From: CAZVYN01 sp964631125
GTDB lineage: Bacteria; Eisenbacteria; RBG-16-71-46; CAIMUX01
NCBI GenBank assembly: GCA_964631125.1
Contig: CAZVYN010000008.1
Coordinates: 17,009 to 81,008 of the forward strand
Reading direction: 5' to 3'
DNA length: 64,000 nucleotides
A program made the translations under genes and the position numbers. Under the pieces are notes generated by a model. That model was not told the origin of the DNA, did not search any database, and saw only the letters and a program-made list of their open reading frames with translations. Shown piece after piece: positions 51,133-59,945 of this stretch; position 1 is the first letter of the stretch, and each line of letters starts with the position of its first letter.

Positions 51133-52662
51133 GTGGCTCGCACCGGCCTCGCGTTCGTGGCGTTCAAGAACGCCGCCACCACGCTGCTCACGCGCGTTTC
51201 GGGGCTGATTGTCGGAATCCTCCTCACTCCCGCGGTGCTGCGCGGGCTCGGTTCCGAGATGTACGGCGTCGCGCAGGTCGCCTCGTCGATGTACGAATAC
51301 ATGTCGCTCCTCCGGGGCGGGCTCTCGGCGGCTCTCCGGCGTTACGTCACCCTCTTCCATCACAGCGATCGACACGAAGAGGCTCGCCTCTACTACGCCG
51401 TCGGATTCTGGTGGTCGGGGCTCCTCCGCACCGGGATCCTCTTGCTCGGATTCGCTCTCGCGCGGCCGTTCTGCGAGTTCCTGCGCGTTCCCGCCGCTTC
51501 GATCGACGACGCCACGCTGGGGATCGCGTTGATCATCTTCGCGACGGTGATCGCCGATGCGCGCTCGCTCTTCGAGATCCCGATCTACGCGACGGGACGG
51601 ACCGAGGGGCTCTCGGCCTTGCGGGGAGCAGCCGCGTGGCTCCGACTCGGGATCACGCTGCTCGCGTTCCAACTCTTCCAGCCGAATCTTCCGCTCTACG
51701 GAATCACCCTCATCGTGATCGAGGCCGCGCCGCTCCTGGTCGTGATCTGGATGGCGCGGCGCAGTGGCGTTGTCGGTCCCGTCCTACCCAAACCGGACTT
51801 CGGGGATGTCGGCGTGCGGTCGGAGCTATTCCGATACGGCGGACTGGCGCTCGTCGCCCACCTGGCGGGCCTCCTCTATACAGCGGCCGACGCGATCATG
51901 ATCGGACGCCTGTACGGCGCAGTCGCGGTCACGCACTACACCCTCGGGACTCGTTGGTCGCCCACCGTCCGCGGCTTCCTCTCTTCCATCATCGCCTCAC
52001 TGCAGCCGCTCTTCACGGAGCTCGAAGCGAAAGGGGAGTCGGCGCGCAGCCGCCAGGCGTTGCTGGAGATCGTCCGCTTCACGAGTGCGATCGCGGTGCC
52101 GGCGTGCCTGGCGCCCTGCGTAGTGGGCGATCTGTTCCTCGTCCATTGGGTGGGAGAAGAGTATCGCGGCTCGTACGCCTACCTCTTGGCGGTGCTCGCG
52201 CCGCTCACCTTGGAGATGGCGCTCGCTCCGGTCTGGATGGCGCTGCAGGCCCGCGGGCGCATCGGTTGGATCGCGACCGCCGACATCGTGGTCTCGGTCG
52301 GCAACATCATCTTGAGCCTGGTCCTCGCGCTTGTCTTCGGCCTCGGGCTCTTGGGCTTCGCGCTCGGAAACACGGTGGCGCTCTTGGCGAAGAATCTCCT
52401 GCTGCGGCCGTTGATGGGCGCGCGGGACGCGAGCTTCCCGACCATGCGTGAGTACTTGGCGCCGCTTCCGCTCGCGCTGCTCGGCGGCGCGCCAGGACTC
52501 GTGCTGCTCTATCTCACGCGTGAGTTCTACGGTGGAACGATGGCGGGCGTCGTCCTCGCGAGCGGCGTGGGGGGCGGGATCTCGCTCGCCGGTGCACTGC
52601 TCCTAGCGGTCGGGCCGAAGCGGCTTCGAGCGATGTTGGCCCGGGTGCGCCGCCGTAGATGA
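51133..52662 (+). CDS. Wzx-like polysaccharide flippase (MOP superfamily)
   Basis: A 509-residue membrane protein with about 12-14 hydrophobic helices. The first includes TLLTRVSGLIVGILLTPAVLRGLG, the usual polysaccharide-export start. A GTG start is supported by GAGGAT five bases upstream. It should move lipid-linked glycan units across the inner membrane. No Wzy polymerase is recognised in this window. It sits between wecB and the AsnB-like gene on the same strand. Confidence 0.9.
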   Translation: MARTGLAFVAFKNAATTLLTRVSGLIVGILLTPAVLRGLGSEMYGVAQVASSMYEYMSLLRGGLSAALRRYVTLFHHSDRHEEARLYYAVGFWWSGLLRTGILLLGFALARPFCEFLRVPAASIDDATLGIALIIFATVIADARSLFEIPIYATGRTEGLSALRGAAAWLRLGITLLAFQLFQPNLPLYGITLIVIEAAPLLVVIWMARRSGVVGPVLPKPDFGDVGVRSELFRYGGLALVAHLAGLLYTAADAIMIGRLYGAVAVTHYTLGTRWSPTVRGFLSSIIASLQPLFTELEAKGESARSRQALLEIVRFTSAIAVPACLAPCVVGDLFLVHWVGEEYRGSYAYLLAVLAPLTLEMALAPVWMALQARGRIGWIATADIVVSVGNIILSLVLALVFGLGLLGFALGNTVALLAKNLLLRPLMGARDASFPTMREYLAPLPLALLGGAPGLVLLYLTREFYGGTMAGVVLASGVGGGISLAGALLLAVGPKRLRAMLARVRRRR

Positions 52663-52714
52663 TCGTGCATCATGCGGCCGCTGTCGAAGCCGAGCGGAGG
52701 GGAAGGGGGAAGAG

Positions 52715-54493
52715 ATGCGAATGACGGGAGTCGTGCCGCGCCGAGGATCGAATGCCGGTGCGGTTTCTGTCGTCATCGAAGGACGCGGGGACCGGCCGAC
52801 GGTCGCCGTGCATGGCTGGGCCGAAGATCGCGCGCCTTCGATCGCCAGCTCGGACCCGGCCGGCGCTCGCGTGCGCGTATCCGACGGAATCATCGTGGTG
52901 GGACGGATCTCGGTCGGCTCGGACCGGACCACGAACGGCGTGCTCGCGCTCCTGCGACGGTCCGCGCGCACTCGAGACTGGCGAGCGCTGCGAGCGCTCG
53001 ATGGCGAGTACACGGTCTGGTTCGTCGATGGAGAACGCGGTGAGATCTCGGTGCTCCGCGATCTCTGCGGGACGCGCGCGTCGTACATGTCGGAGTCGGG
53101 CGACGCGATCCATCTCTCCTCGACCTTGGCCGACGCGGTGCGCAGCGCGGGATCAGCGATTCGCGTCTCGGAGCCGCTGCTGCTCGGGTTCCTCATCCGC
53201 GGGGCCGTCCACCATGTCGATGAGACGCTCTTCCTGGGGGCCAAGAGCTGCCCACCGGCCGCGCTGACCCGAGTCTCGGCCGACGGAGTCGAGACGACAG
53301 CGATCGTCTCCGGCGAAGAGTTGGGCCCGGACCACACATCGCCGCGCCAGCAACTCCGCCGGACGGTGCGCGAGTTGCTGGACGAGAGCGTGCGCCGCCG
53401 CACCGACGAGATCGCGACGGCCGGCGTCGCCCTGAGCGGCGGTCTAGATTCGTCCACTCTGGCGACAGTCGCTCGTGGCGTCCGTCCCGTCACGGTTGGG
53501 GCAGGTCTCCGCTTGATCGGACTCACGCTGGAGAACAAACGCGTCCCGACCGAGGTGGAGTTCGCCGCCAGTTTGGCGCGTTCACTCGGCGCGGAACACC
53601 GAGTCCTCCGCTATGAGGGGGCCGACTTCTGGCGAGCCTTTCCGCGCATCCAGGAACTGTCGGAGTGGCCGATGCACACCATCGGGGTCTATCACCATTG
53701 GAAGACGGCGGAAGAAGCGGCCGCGGCCGGTTGCCAGACGCTCTTCGACGGCAACGGCGCCGACGCGCTCTTCTTCGGGGGACGCCGCGCCTTCTACACG
53801 CACGTCTACGGAAGCCTGCGCAGCGGCCGCGTCATCGATGGGATGCGCGCGGCCTACGGCTATTGGCGGAACTACGGCCGCACGGTACGCAAGGACGTCT
53901 TCAAGTACATGCGCAAGACCGACCATGTGGGCTCCGGCCGCACTATGTGGGACCTGCTGACGCGCGAGTGGCGCGAGGGAGTCGGTCGCAACCTCGCGCG
54001 ACAGGGCTTCATCGCCGACCTGCGCGCGACCGTTCTGGAGCATGTGGTGCGCGGACCGGCTTTCTCCAACGGAACGATGAGCGGAGACCAGCACGGAGTC
54101 GCGGTCTCGTTTCCGTTTTGTTCGCCGGAGCTGTTCGAGTACTGCGTTCGCCTGCCGGCCAAGGAACGATTCGCCGGGAGTCTGCCCAAGAGTCTCCTGC
54201 GCGAAGCGATCGAGGATCTTCCTCCCGAGATTCGCTGGTCGAACGTGAAAGCGGGCTCCAACGACGCCGATTCGCGCGGCACGCTGCGCGCGGCGGGGCC
54301 TGAGCTGATGGAGGGAGTATTGGCGAGCGATTCGCTGCTCGCTCCGTACCTGGACCGCGAGATCATCCGTGCGGAGATGGCCGCCTGGTGGAAGGTGGAG
54401 CCCTCGATCTCCTCGATCGATGTCTTCCGGCTGGTCAGCGCCGATGCCTTCCTGCGCTCGGTGCGCGAGCGCGCTAGCGCCGCACGGTCGTGA
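52715..54493 (+). CDS. Asparagine synthase-like amidotransferase without an N-terminal Cys
   Basis: A 592-residue AsnB-family protein. The synthetase half has the PP-loop SGGLDSS (241-247) and FDGNGADALFFGG. The N-terminal half has the Ntn-hydrolase fold (GRISVGSDRTTNGVLALL, LDGEYTVWFVD, RDLCGTRASYM), but the chain begins M-R-M-T-G-V and lacks the Cys2 that releases ammonia from glutamine. It may use free ammonia or another nitrogen or acyl acceptor, as seen for AsnB-like enzymes in polysaccharide loci. GGGGGAAGAG precedes the ATG. It ends in a 20-bp tail-to-tail overlap with a glycosyltransferase gene. Confidence 0.88.
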   Translation: MRMTGVVPRRGSNAGAVSVVIEGRGDRPTVAVHGWAEDRAPSIASSDPAGARVRVSDGIIVVGRISVGSDRTTNGVLALLRRSARTRDWRALRALDGEYTVWFVDGERGEISVLRDLCGTRASYMSESGDAIHLSSTLADAVRSAGSAIRVSEPLLLGFLIRGAVHHVDETLFLGAKSCPPAALTRVSADGVETTAIVSGEELGPDHTSPRQQLRRTVRELLDESVRRRTDEIATAGVALSGGLDSSTLATVARGVRPVTVGAGLRLIGLTLENKRVPTEVEFAASLARSLGAEHRVLRYEGADFWRAFPRIQELSEWPMHTIGVYHHWKTAEEAAAAGCQTLFDGNGADALFFGGRRAFYTHVYGSLRSGRVIDGMRAAYGYWRNYGRTVRKDVFKYMRKTDHVGSGRTMWDLLTREWREGVGRNLARQGFIADLRATVLEHVVRGPAFSNGTMSGDQHGVAVSFPFCSPELFEYCVRLPAKERFAGSLPKSLLREAIEDLPPEIRWSNVKAGSNDADSRGTLRAAGPELMEGVLASDSLLAPYLDREIIRAEMAAWWKVEPSISSIDVFRLVSADAFLRSVRERASAARS

Positions 54494-55433
54494 CGAGGAT
54501 CTTCGCCAACTCGGTCAACTGCTGCGGACGCACTCCGTAACGCAGACTGGAAGCGAGCGCCCGCAGCGCCTCACCGGAACGGCGGGCTTTCCGCTGGCGG
54601 TAGCTCAGCGCGAGATATCGACGACAGAGCAGCTCTCGGAGTCGTTTCGTCCGTCGATCGTCCCCGGCCATCTCGCTCAGGTACTTCGTGAAGAGCGAGA
54701 TGTGGTCTTTCGTCGTGATAATCGAGTTGAGGGCGCTGTCGACGGTCAGGCTGGCCGCATGTCGGTAGTAGACCCCGGTGATGTCGGGATGGAACGCGAA
54801 GACTGCGTTCGCCTTCGTGACCAAGCTGATCGCGAAGTCCCGGTCCTCCGAGCGCGCGATCGTCTCATCGAAGGAGAGATCGCGGCAGGCGCTCCGTCTC
54901 ACGATCATCGACTGGAGGTGCAGGAAGGCCTCCTCCAGAATTGCGTCGAACATGTCGGCCTCGATCCGGCGGTACCCCTCCGGTAGTTCGAGCGTCCGGA
55001 GTCCGCGCAGGATCGGTTTGGCGGCGAACCAGGTGTGGAGGATCGCTTTGCTCTCGAAGTCGACGACCTCGAAGTCGAAGAAGACGGCGTCGATTTCGGG
55101 GCGTCGCTCCAGGAACGAGACACCGCGTCCGAGATGATTCGGCCGCCAGAGGTCATCGGAGTCGAGGAAGGAGATGTACTCCCCGGTCGCGACCTCGAGT
55201 CCGGTGTTGCGGGCCCCCGAACAGCCCTGCGGCCTCGCGTTCCGGCAGAGGACGATTCCCGGATGGATCTCGGCCAGCCGCCGAACGATCTGGGCCGTGT
55301 CATCCGTGGAGCGATCGTCGATGACGATGAGCTCGATGCCCTCGTAACGCTGGGCGAAGACGCTGTCGATCGCGCCCTCGATGTGTACCGCGCTGTTGTA
55401 CGCGGGCATGATGACCGAGACTTTCGGGGTCAT
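54474..55433 (-). CDS. GT2 family glycosyltransferase
   Basis: A 319-residue GT-A enzyme: KVSVIMPAYNSAVHIEGAIDSV start, VIDDRSTDDT, metal motif FLDSDDLWRP, and ARSEDRDFAISL in the acceptor part. The C-terminal 60 residues are basic and may touch the membrane. Its ATG overlaps the CapA-like stop (ATGA), making it the last gene of a seven-gene minus-strand unit starting at 63626. The sugar is unknown. Confidence 0.92.
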   Translation of the reverse strand: MTPKVSVIMPAYNSAVHIEGAIDSVFAQRYEGIELIVIDDRSTDDTAQIVRRLAEIHPGIVLCRNARPQGCSGARNTGLEVATGEYISFLDSDDLWRPNHLGRGVSFLERRPEIDAVFFDFEVVDFESKAILHTWFAAKPILRGLRTLELPEGYRRIEADMFDAILEEAFLHLQSMIVRRSACRDLSFDETIARSEDRDFAISLVTKANAVFAFHPDITGVYYRHAASLTVDSALNSIITTKDHISLFTKYLSEMAGDDRRTKRLRELLCRRYLALSYRQRKARRSGEALRALASSLRYGVRPQQLTELAKILVTTVRR

Positions 55434-56572
55434 ACTCGAGGAGGTCGCTGACCAAGTCCCAGACGCCGCCGCACATGCGTCCAGGCGATCGCGAGATGGC
55501 GGCCGCGCAGTCGGCGCGCGCTCCCCGAGAAGTAGCCGAAATTGCCGGTCCTCAGCGCATTCCTCGCCACCTTGAACCAGTGCTCGACCACGCCGCGGTC
55601 GGCGGCCTGCAGGAAGATGCTCGGATCGTAGTCGGCATACACATCCGAGATCTCCTTCCACCAAGCATCGAAGGCGACGCGCTCGTCTCCACGCACCGCC
55701 TGGAGTCGATGCGCGTCGGTTCGCGCGAAGGGATGGACGTGAACGACCGGGGTCGCATCTCGGCGCCATTCGATCTCGATCAGCGCGGTCTTGCGCCGCG
55801 CCTGATCCCAACGCGGTTCCACGACCGAGCCGACCTCGGGATCCCAGAGGAACTCGCCCAAGCTATGGAAGACGAGGGTGCGCCCCATCAGCTCCATCCC
55901 TTGCAGGACATGCGGATGGTGCCCGACCACCAGGTCGGCCCCCGCTTCCGCGGCGTCGCGAGCGAAATCACGTTGCCGAGGGGACGCGTAGTGCACGTAG
56001 TTCAAACCCTGGTGGAACGAGACGCAGAGGAGATCGACCCGCGGGCGGAGCGCCGCGACGGCGTCTCGGATCAAGCGACGATCGAGCGGGGCGGCGCCGG
56101 CTCTCGATTGGGTCGCGATGTACCGGTGCGAGCCGGCGCGTCCATCGGCGAAGGCGAGCCAACCGATCGTGTACCCATTGCGCTCGACCATGGCGGGCGT
56201 GAGGGCGGCGGCGAGATCAGGTCCCGCGCCGACATGCGCGATGCGCAGTTCGTCCAACAACCGCCGGGTCGTCTCGATCCCTTCCGGTCCCGCGTCGAAG
56301 ATGTGGTTGTTGCCGAGCGAAACGAGATCGAAGCCGAGGCGTCCGAGAAGTGAAGCGTGGGCGGGAGAGGCGAGCGCGCGCGTGGTGCCGGCTTGGCTCG
56401 GGGCGGAACTGAAGGGCAGCTCGAGATTGCCGAACGCCAGGTCGGCCGATCGCAAACGCGCCGCGAACGAATCGGACGCCTCGTCCGCGATCCCCGCCTC
56501 GGCCATGGCGGGAACCCGCAGCGCGAGTCCGATATCGCCGACGAGCGCCAGGCGCACGCCGGGTGCGCTCAT
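55430..56572 (-). CDS. CapA-family protein (PGA_cap metallophosphatase-like)
   Basis: A 380-residue protein of the CapA/PgsA class. It has LALVGDIGLAL, FGNLELPFSS, LGNNHIFDAG, SFHQGLNYVHYAS and VVGHHPHVLQGMEL, the metallophosphatase-like motifs of the family. CapA proteins take part in poly-gamma-glutamate or other capsule export, but no capBC genes are here. In this cluster it may modify a phosphate group on the glycan. No signal peptide is visible. It overlaps the methyltransferase stop and the GT2 start by ATGA at each end. Confidence 0.88.
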   Translation of the reverse strand: MSAPGVRLALVGDIGLALRVPAMAEAGIADEASDSFAARLRSADLAFGNLELPFSSAPSQAGTTRALASPAHASLLGRLGFDLVSLGNNHIFDAGPEGIETTRRLLDELRIAHVGAGPDLAAALTPAMVERNGYTIGWLAFADGRAGSHRYIATQSRAGAAPLDRRLIRDAVAALRPRVDLLCVSFHQGLNYVHYASPRQRDFARDAAEAGADLVVGHHPHVLQGMELMGRTLVFHSLGEFLWDPEVGSVVEPRWDQARRKTALIEIEWRRDATPVVHVHPFARTDAHRLQAVRGDERVAFDAWWKEISDVYADYDPSIFLQAADRGVVEHWFKVARNALRTGNFGYFSGSARRLRGRHLAIAWTHVRRRLGLGQRPPRV

Positions 56573-57459
56573 GCTTTGCGCCCCACCACCACGTAGCGAT
56601 TCCCGAGGACCGACGAGAGTCCGACCGTGCGGTTGAGCGGCCGCAGGAACATTCGGTAGACGAACTCCGGCACCCGCCCGTGGAAACCGACGAAACACTC
56701 CGCCGACGCGACCGGGAGTCCGCTCTGCCGCAACAGATCGCATTGCTCGGTCAGCGTGAGGTCGCGCTCCACGGCGTAGACGACATCCGCGCCGGTGTTC
56801 GGATCCTTCACTGTCTTGTACAGACCTGCTTCGCCTTCGTGCTCGTCCTTGTGCATGAAACGCTTTCGCACGCTCGCCTTGTTCACATCGATGATCACGA
56901 TCTCGCCGCCCGGTGCGAGGATCTCCCGAGAGAACTCGAGGAATCGATCCACCGGATGGATGTGGCTGATGGCGTTGTGCACCCAGATGAGGTCATAGTG
57001 ATTGCGCTCGGGCAGGTCGAAGACGTTGGCCAGTCGGATGTCGACCTTCAGGTCGACGCCGGTCTCCTTCGCCCAGAACGGCACGCGCTTCACGGCCACC
57101 GCGTGCCGCTCCGGCCGCAGGTCGATTCCGACGACCTGCGCGCCCGAGAGCGCAAAGAGAAGGCACTCGGAGCCGAAGCCGCAGCCCGCGTCCAAAACGC
57201 GCAGCGGCCGATCCGCGCGCTTACGGAGCAACCGTTCCAGCGTGTGACCGTAGGTACTGCGCACCCCTCCGCGCACCTGCCGATCCAGCGCCACGCCGGT
57301 CAGCGGCGCGTCGAGGAATCCCTTGTAGTACTGACGGAAGGCTTCCACCCCGGGGCCATCGAGGAACTCGTGGACTCGCAGCAACTCCTCCATCTGGTTC
57401 TGGATGAACCGGCGGAGGTAGGTCGAGGGGGTGAGCAGGTCCTGGGGACTCCAATGCAT
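56569..57459 (-). CDS. SAM-dependent methyltransferase
   Basis: A 296-residue class I methyltransferase: VLDAGCGFGSECLL (motif I), VVGIDLRPER and DLIWVHNAISHIHP (post I/II), ILAPGGEIVIIDVNK (motif III). The N-terminal 70 residues are helical (LRRFIQNQMEELLRVHEFLDG). It most likely methylates a sugar or lipid carrier in the glycan pathway. CAGGAGA precedes the ATG. It overlaps the CapA-like gene by 4 bp. Confidence 0.9.
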   Translation of the reverse strand: MHWSPQDLLTPSTYLRRFIQNQMEELLRVHEFLDGPGVEAFRQYYKGFLDAPLTGVALDRQVRGGVRSTYGHTLERLLRKRADRPLRVLDAGCGFGSECLLFALSGAQVVGIDLRPERHAVAVKRVPFWAKETGVDLKVDIRLANVFDLPERNHYDLIWVHNAISHIHPVDRFLEFSREILAPGGEIVIIDVNKASVRKRFMHKDEHEGEAGLYKTVKDPNTGADVVYAVERDLTLTEQCDLLRQSGLPVASAECFVGFHGRVPEFVYRMFLRPLNRTVGLSSVLGNRYVVVGRKA

Positions 57460-57501
57460 GCGTAAGTTCTCCTGACAATTTGGACGGCGAGCCTCGGCAT
57501 C

Positions 57502-58653
57502 CTATGGGGCGGGTGGAGACGAGGCAATCTCACGATAGAGATCGACATAACGATCGACCATCTTGGGCGTCGAGAATTCTGACGCGACACGGTTGCGCGC
57601 CTCGGATCCGAGCGTCCGACGTCGTTGCGGGTCGCTCACGAGCGCGCGCAGCGCGGCCGCGGCATCGTCGACGGCTCCGACGGGAACGAGCAGACCGTCG
57701 ACTCCGTTCGTGATCGCCTCCGCGGTTCCGCCCGCTGCGGTCGCCACGACGGGCAGGCCGAGGGACATCGCCTCCAGCACCGAATTCGGGCTCCCCTCGG
57801 ACTCGGAAAGGGTGAGGAAGGCGTCCGACGCCGCGAAGGCCGCGCGCGGGTCGCGGACGTCGCCGAGGAACGAGACGCGCTCCGTCACCGCGCGCGCCGC
57901 GAACTCGGTTCGCACTTCCGAGGCCAGCCGTCTGTAACTCGCGTTCACCTCGGTGTCGCCGGCCAAGAGCAGGCGGAATCGCGCCGATCCCGCCTCCCGC
58001 GCGACCAGATCGGCCAAGAGTTGCGGCAAGAACCGATGTCCCTTCCCGCGTCGGAAGTGAGCCAGGTAGAGCACCGCGAAGTCGCCCGGTTCGAGTCCGA
58101 ACAGCGCGCGCGCCGAAGCGCGTTCCTCCGGCGCTATCGGCTCCGGCAGCACGATGCCGTTCGAGATGACGCGCACCTTCGGCGGGCGGTGTCCCTCCAA
58201 GCGCGCGACGCTCTCGGCCACCGCTCGAGAATTGGCGACGATGGCGTCGACCCACGCGCCCGAAACGCGGAGCAAGCGAACGTCGCGCGGTCGCAGGTAG
58301 TCATCGAGCGAGCGGCGACTGGTCGCGACGCGAACGCCGGGCAGTAAGAAACGGAGCAGTGGCGCGAGCAGGTCGAAGGTCGGCAAGAAGGTCTGGATGA
58401 CGTCGACCCGATGGCGACGCGCGATGCCGCGGATCTGCGCCACGATGCGCAGCGGCCAGAGGCCTCGCGGTGTCGCCGTGATCCGGTGGATATGCACGCC
58501 GGCGTCCGCGACCAGCTCGAGCTCGCTCGGGTAGCCGCCGAAGCAGGCGAGGTGCGTCTCGACGCCGCGCGTCGCGAGCCCCGTGAGCAAGAGACGGGCC
58601 TGTCGCTCCGCGCCGCCGGGGCCGAGGCCCCCGATCAAGACGAGGACCTTCAT
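57502..58653 (-). CDS. GT4 family glycosyltransferase
   Basis: A 383-residue GT-B enzyme: VLVLIGGLGPGGAERQARLL start, VRVISNGIVLPEP, YLAHFRRGKGH, and the E-x7-E-type motif SESEGSPNSVLEAMSLGLPVV. The ATG at 58653 gives the typical start; upstream in-frame codons overlap the next gene and are excluded. It is part of the seven-gene minus-strand unit. Confidence 0.93.
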   Translation of the reverse strand: MKVLVLIGGLGPGGAERQARLLLTGLATRGVETHLACFGGYPSELELVADAGVHIHRITATPRGLWPLRIVAQIRGIARRHRVDVIQTFLPTFDLLAPLLRFLLPGVRVATSRRSLDDYLRPRDVRLLRVSGAWVDAIVANSRAVAESVARLEGHRPPKVRVISNGIVLPEPIAPEERASARALFGLEPGDFAVLYLAHFRRGKGHRFLPQLLADLVAREAGSARFRLLLAGDTEVNASYRRLASEVRTEFAARAVTERVSFLGDVRDPRAAFAASDAFLTLSESEGSPNSVLEAMSLGLPVVATAAGGTAEAITNGVDGLLVPVGAVDDAAAALRALVSDPQRRRTLGSEARNRVASEFSTPKMVDRYVDLYREIASSPPAP

Positions 58654-58681
58654 CGAACGGTTGGTTCGCTCTGAGGCTGTC

Positions 58682-59935
58682 TCACGACGCCGACCGGAGC
58701 TGCTCGCAGATCGTCGCGTACCGACGTCCGAGCACCGACCATTCATACTCGGCCAAGACATGCGCGCGGCCGCGGCGTCCCATTTCGAGCCGCTCGGCGG
58801 GAGAGAGCGCGTGCATACGTCGCAAAGCCGCATCGAGAGCGACGGGGTCGCCAGGCAGTAGCGAAATCCCCCCGCCGCATTCCGCCACCGGATCGTTCCC
58901 CGCGCGGACGCAGTGCACGACCGGCTTCTCGCCCATCATGTACTCGAAGATCTTGTTCGCGCTGATCCCGAAGCGATAGATCGGGATGTCCTGCCATCCG
59001 ATGAAGCAGACATCGGCTTGGAGGATCGCCTGCCGCGCCGCCCCTTTGCTCACGCGCGAGAGGAAGGTGATGTAGTCGAGCCCTTCGGCGCGCGCGCGCG
59101 CTTCGAGCGCCGGTTTCGAAGCCCCTTCGCCGATCGAGACGAAATGATAGGGACGCGGATCGCCGCCGACTCTTCCCAACTCGAGCACCTGCTCCATCGC
59201 GTTGGGCGGCCCGTGGGCGCCGGCATAGATCACGACGAGCTGACCGCGCGCGCGCACTTCGTCGATGACGCGCTGATGCTCGGACGGCAATGGCTCGGCC
59301 GGACCTTCCCATTCGCGGGCCCAGGCGCCGTTCGGGATCCAATGGAACTTCGAACGGTCCAAGCCTCGCGCCACCATGTGGTCGAGGGCGTGCGGAAGGA
59401 GTGAGACCACGGCGTCCGTGGTCGAGTACGCATCCTTCTCGATCTGCGCCATCCACCAGACGAGCGGGTGCCCTGGTGAAACGCCGGCCACCTCGACCAG
59501 ACTGAGCGGCCAGAGGTCACGCACCTCGAAGATGAGGCGCACACCGAGTCGACGCGCGATCGTCTTGGCCACCGGGTAGACGAAGAGGTGCGCGCTCGAC
59601 GCGATGATGACATCGGGTTTCGGGATCTCTCCAAGTTGGGCGCGGCGGCCGAGGCGCACGACCCCGCGGCAGAAGTCCATCATGTTCAGGTAACGGCCGA
59701 GTCCGTTGCCGCGATACGGCCGCGTGCGCACGAAGTAGAACGAAGCGTCGTCCACCCGGAGCACCTGCCCCGTCTGCTCGGGCGGGATCGCTCGGCTGCG
59801 CGTGTGATGGTCCGACGCGGCGACCACGACCACTTCGTGCCCGGTCGCTTCCAACTCGCGCGCGAGAAAGTACGGGCGCCCCCACACCCCATCCGAAGGG
59901 GCCTTGGCGTAGTGATTGAGATACCAGATGCGCAC
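58682..59935 (-). CDS. GT4 glycosyltransferase, WbuB-like
   Basis: A 417-residue GT-B enzyme resembling the WbuB/WcaI group: RIWYLNHYAKAPSDG and GRPYFLARELEATGHEV at the start, LIFEVRDLWPLSLVEVAG, KFHWIPNGAW, FISANKIFEYMMGEKPVV-like segment (read as GISANKIFEYMM). WbuB-type enzymes add FucNAc or similar amino sugars, so this one may handle a diacetamido sugar. The GTG start has no strong ribosome site, but it directly follows the ligase gene by 10 bp. Confidence 0.92.
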   Translation of the reverse strand: MRIWYLNHYAKAPSDGVWGRPYFLARELEATGHEVVVVAASDHHTRSRAIPPEQTGQVLRVDDASFYFVRTRPYRGNGLGRYLNMMDFCRGVVRLGRRAQLGEIPKPDVIIASSAHLFVYPVAKTIARRLGVRLIFEVRDLWPLSLVEVAGVSPGHPLVWWMAQIEKDAYSTTDAVVSLLPHALDHMVARGLDRSKFHWIPNGAWAREWEGPAEPLPSEHQRVIDEVRARGQLVVIYAGAHGPPNAMEQVLELGRVGGDPRPYHFVSIGEGASKPALEARARAEGLDYITFLSRVSKGAARQAILQADVCFIGWQDIPIYRFGISANKIFEYMMGEKPVVHCVRAGNDPVAECGGGISLLPGDPVALDAALRRMHALSPAERLEMGRRGRAHVLAEYEWSVLGRRYATICEQLRSAS

Positions 59936-59945
59936 GCCTGAGACC

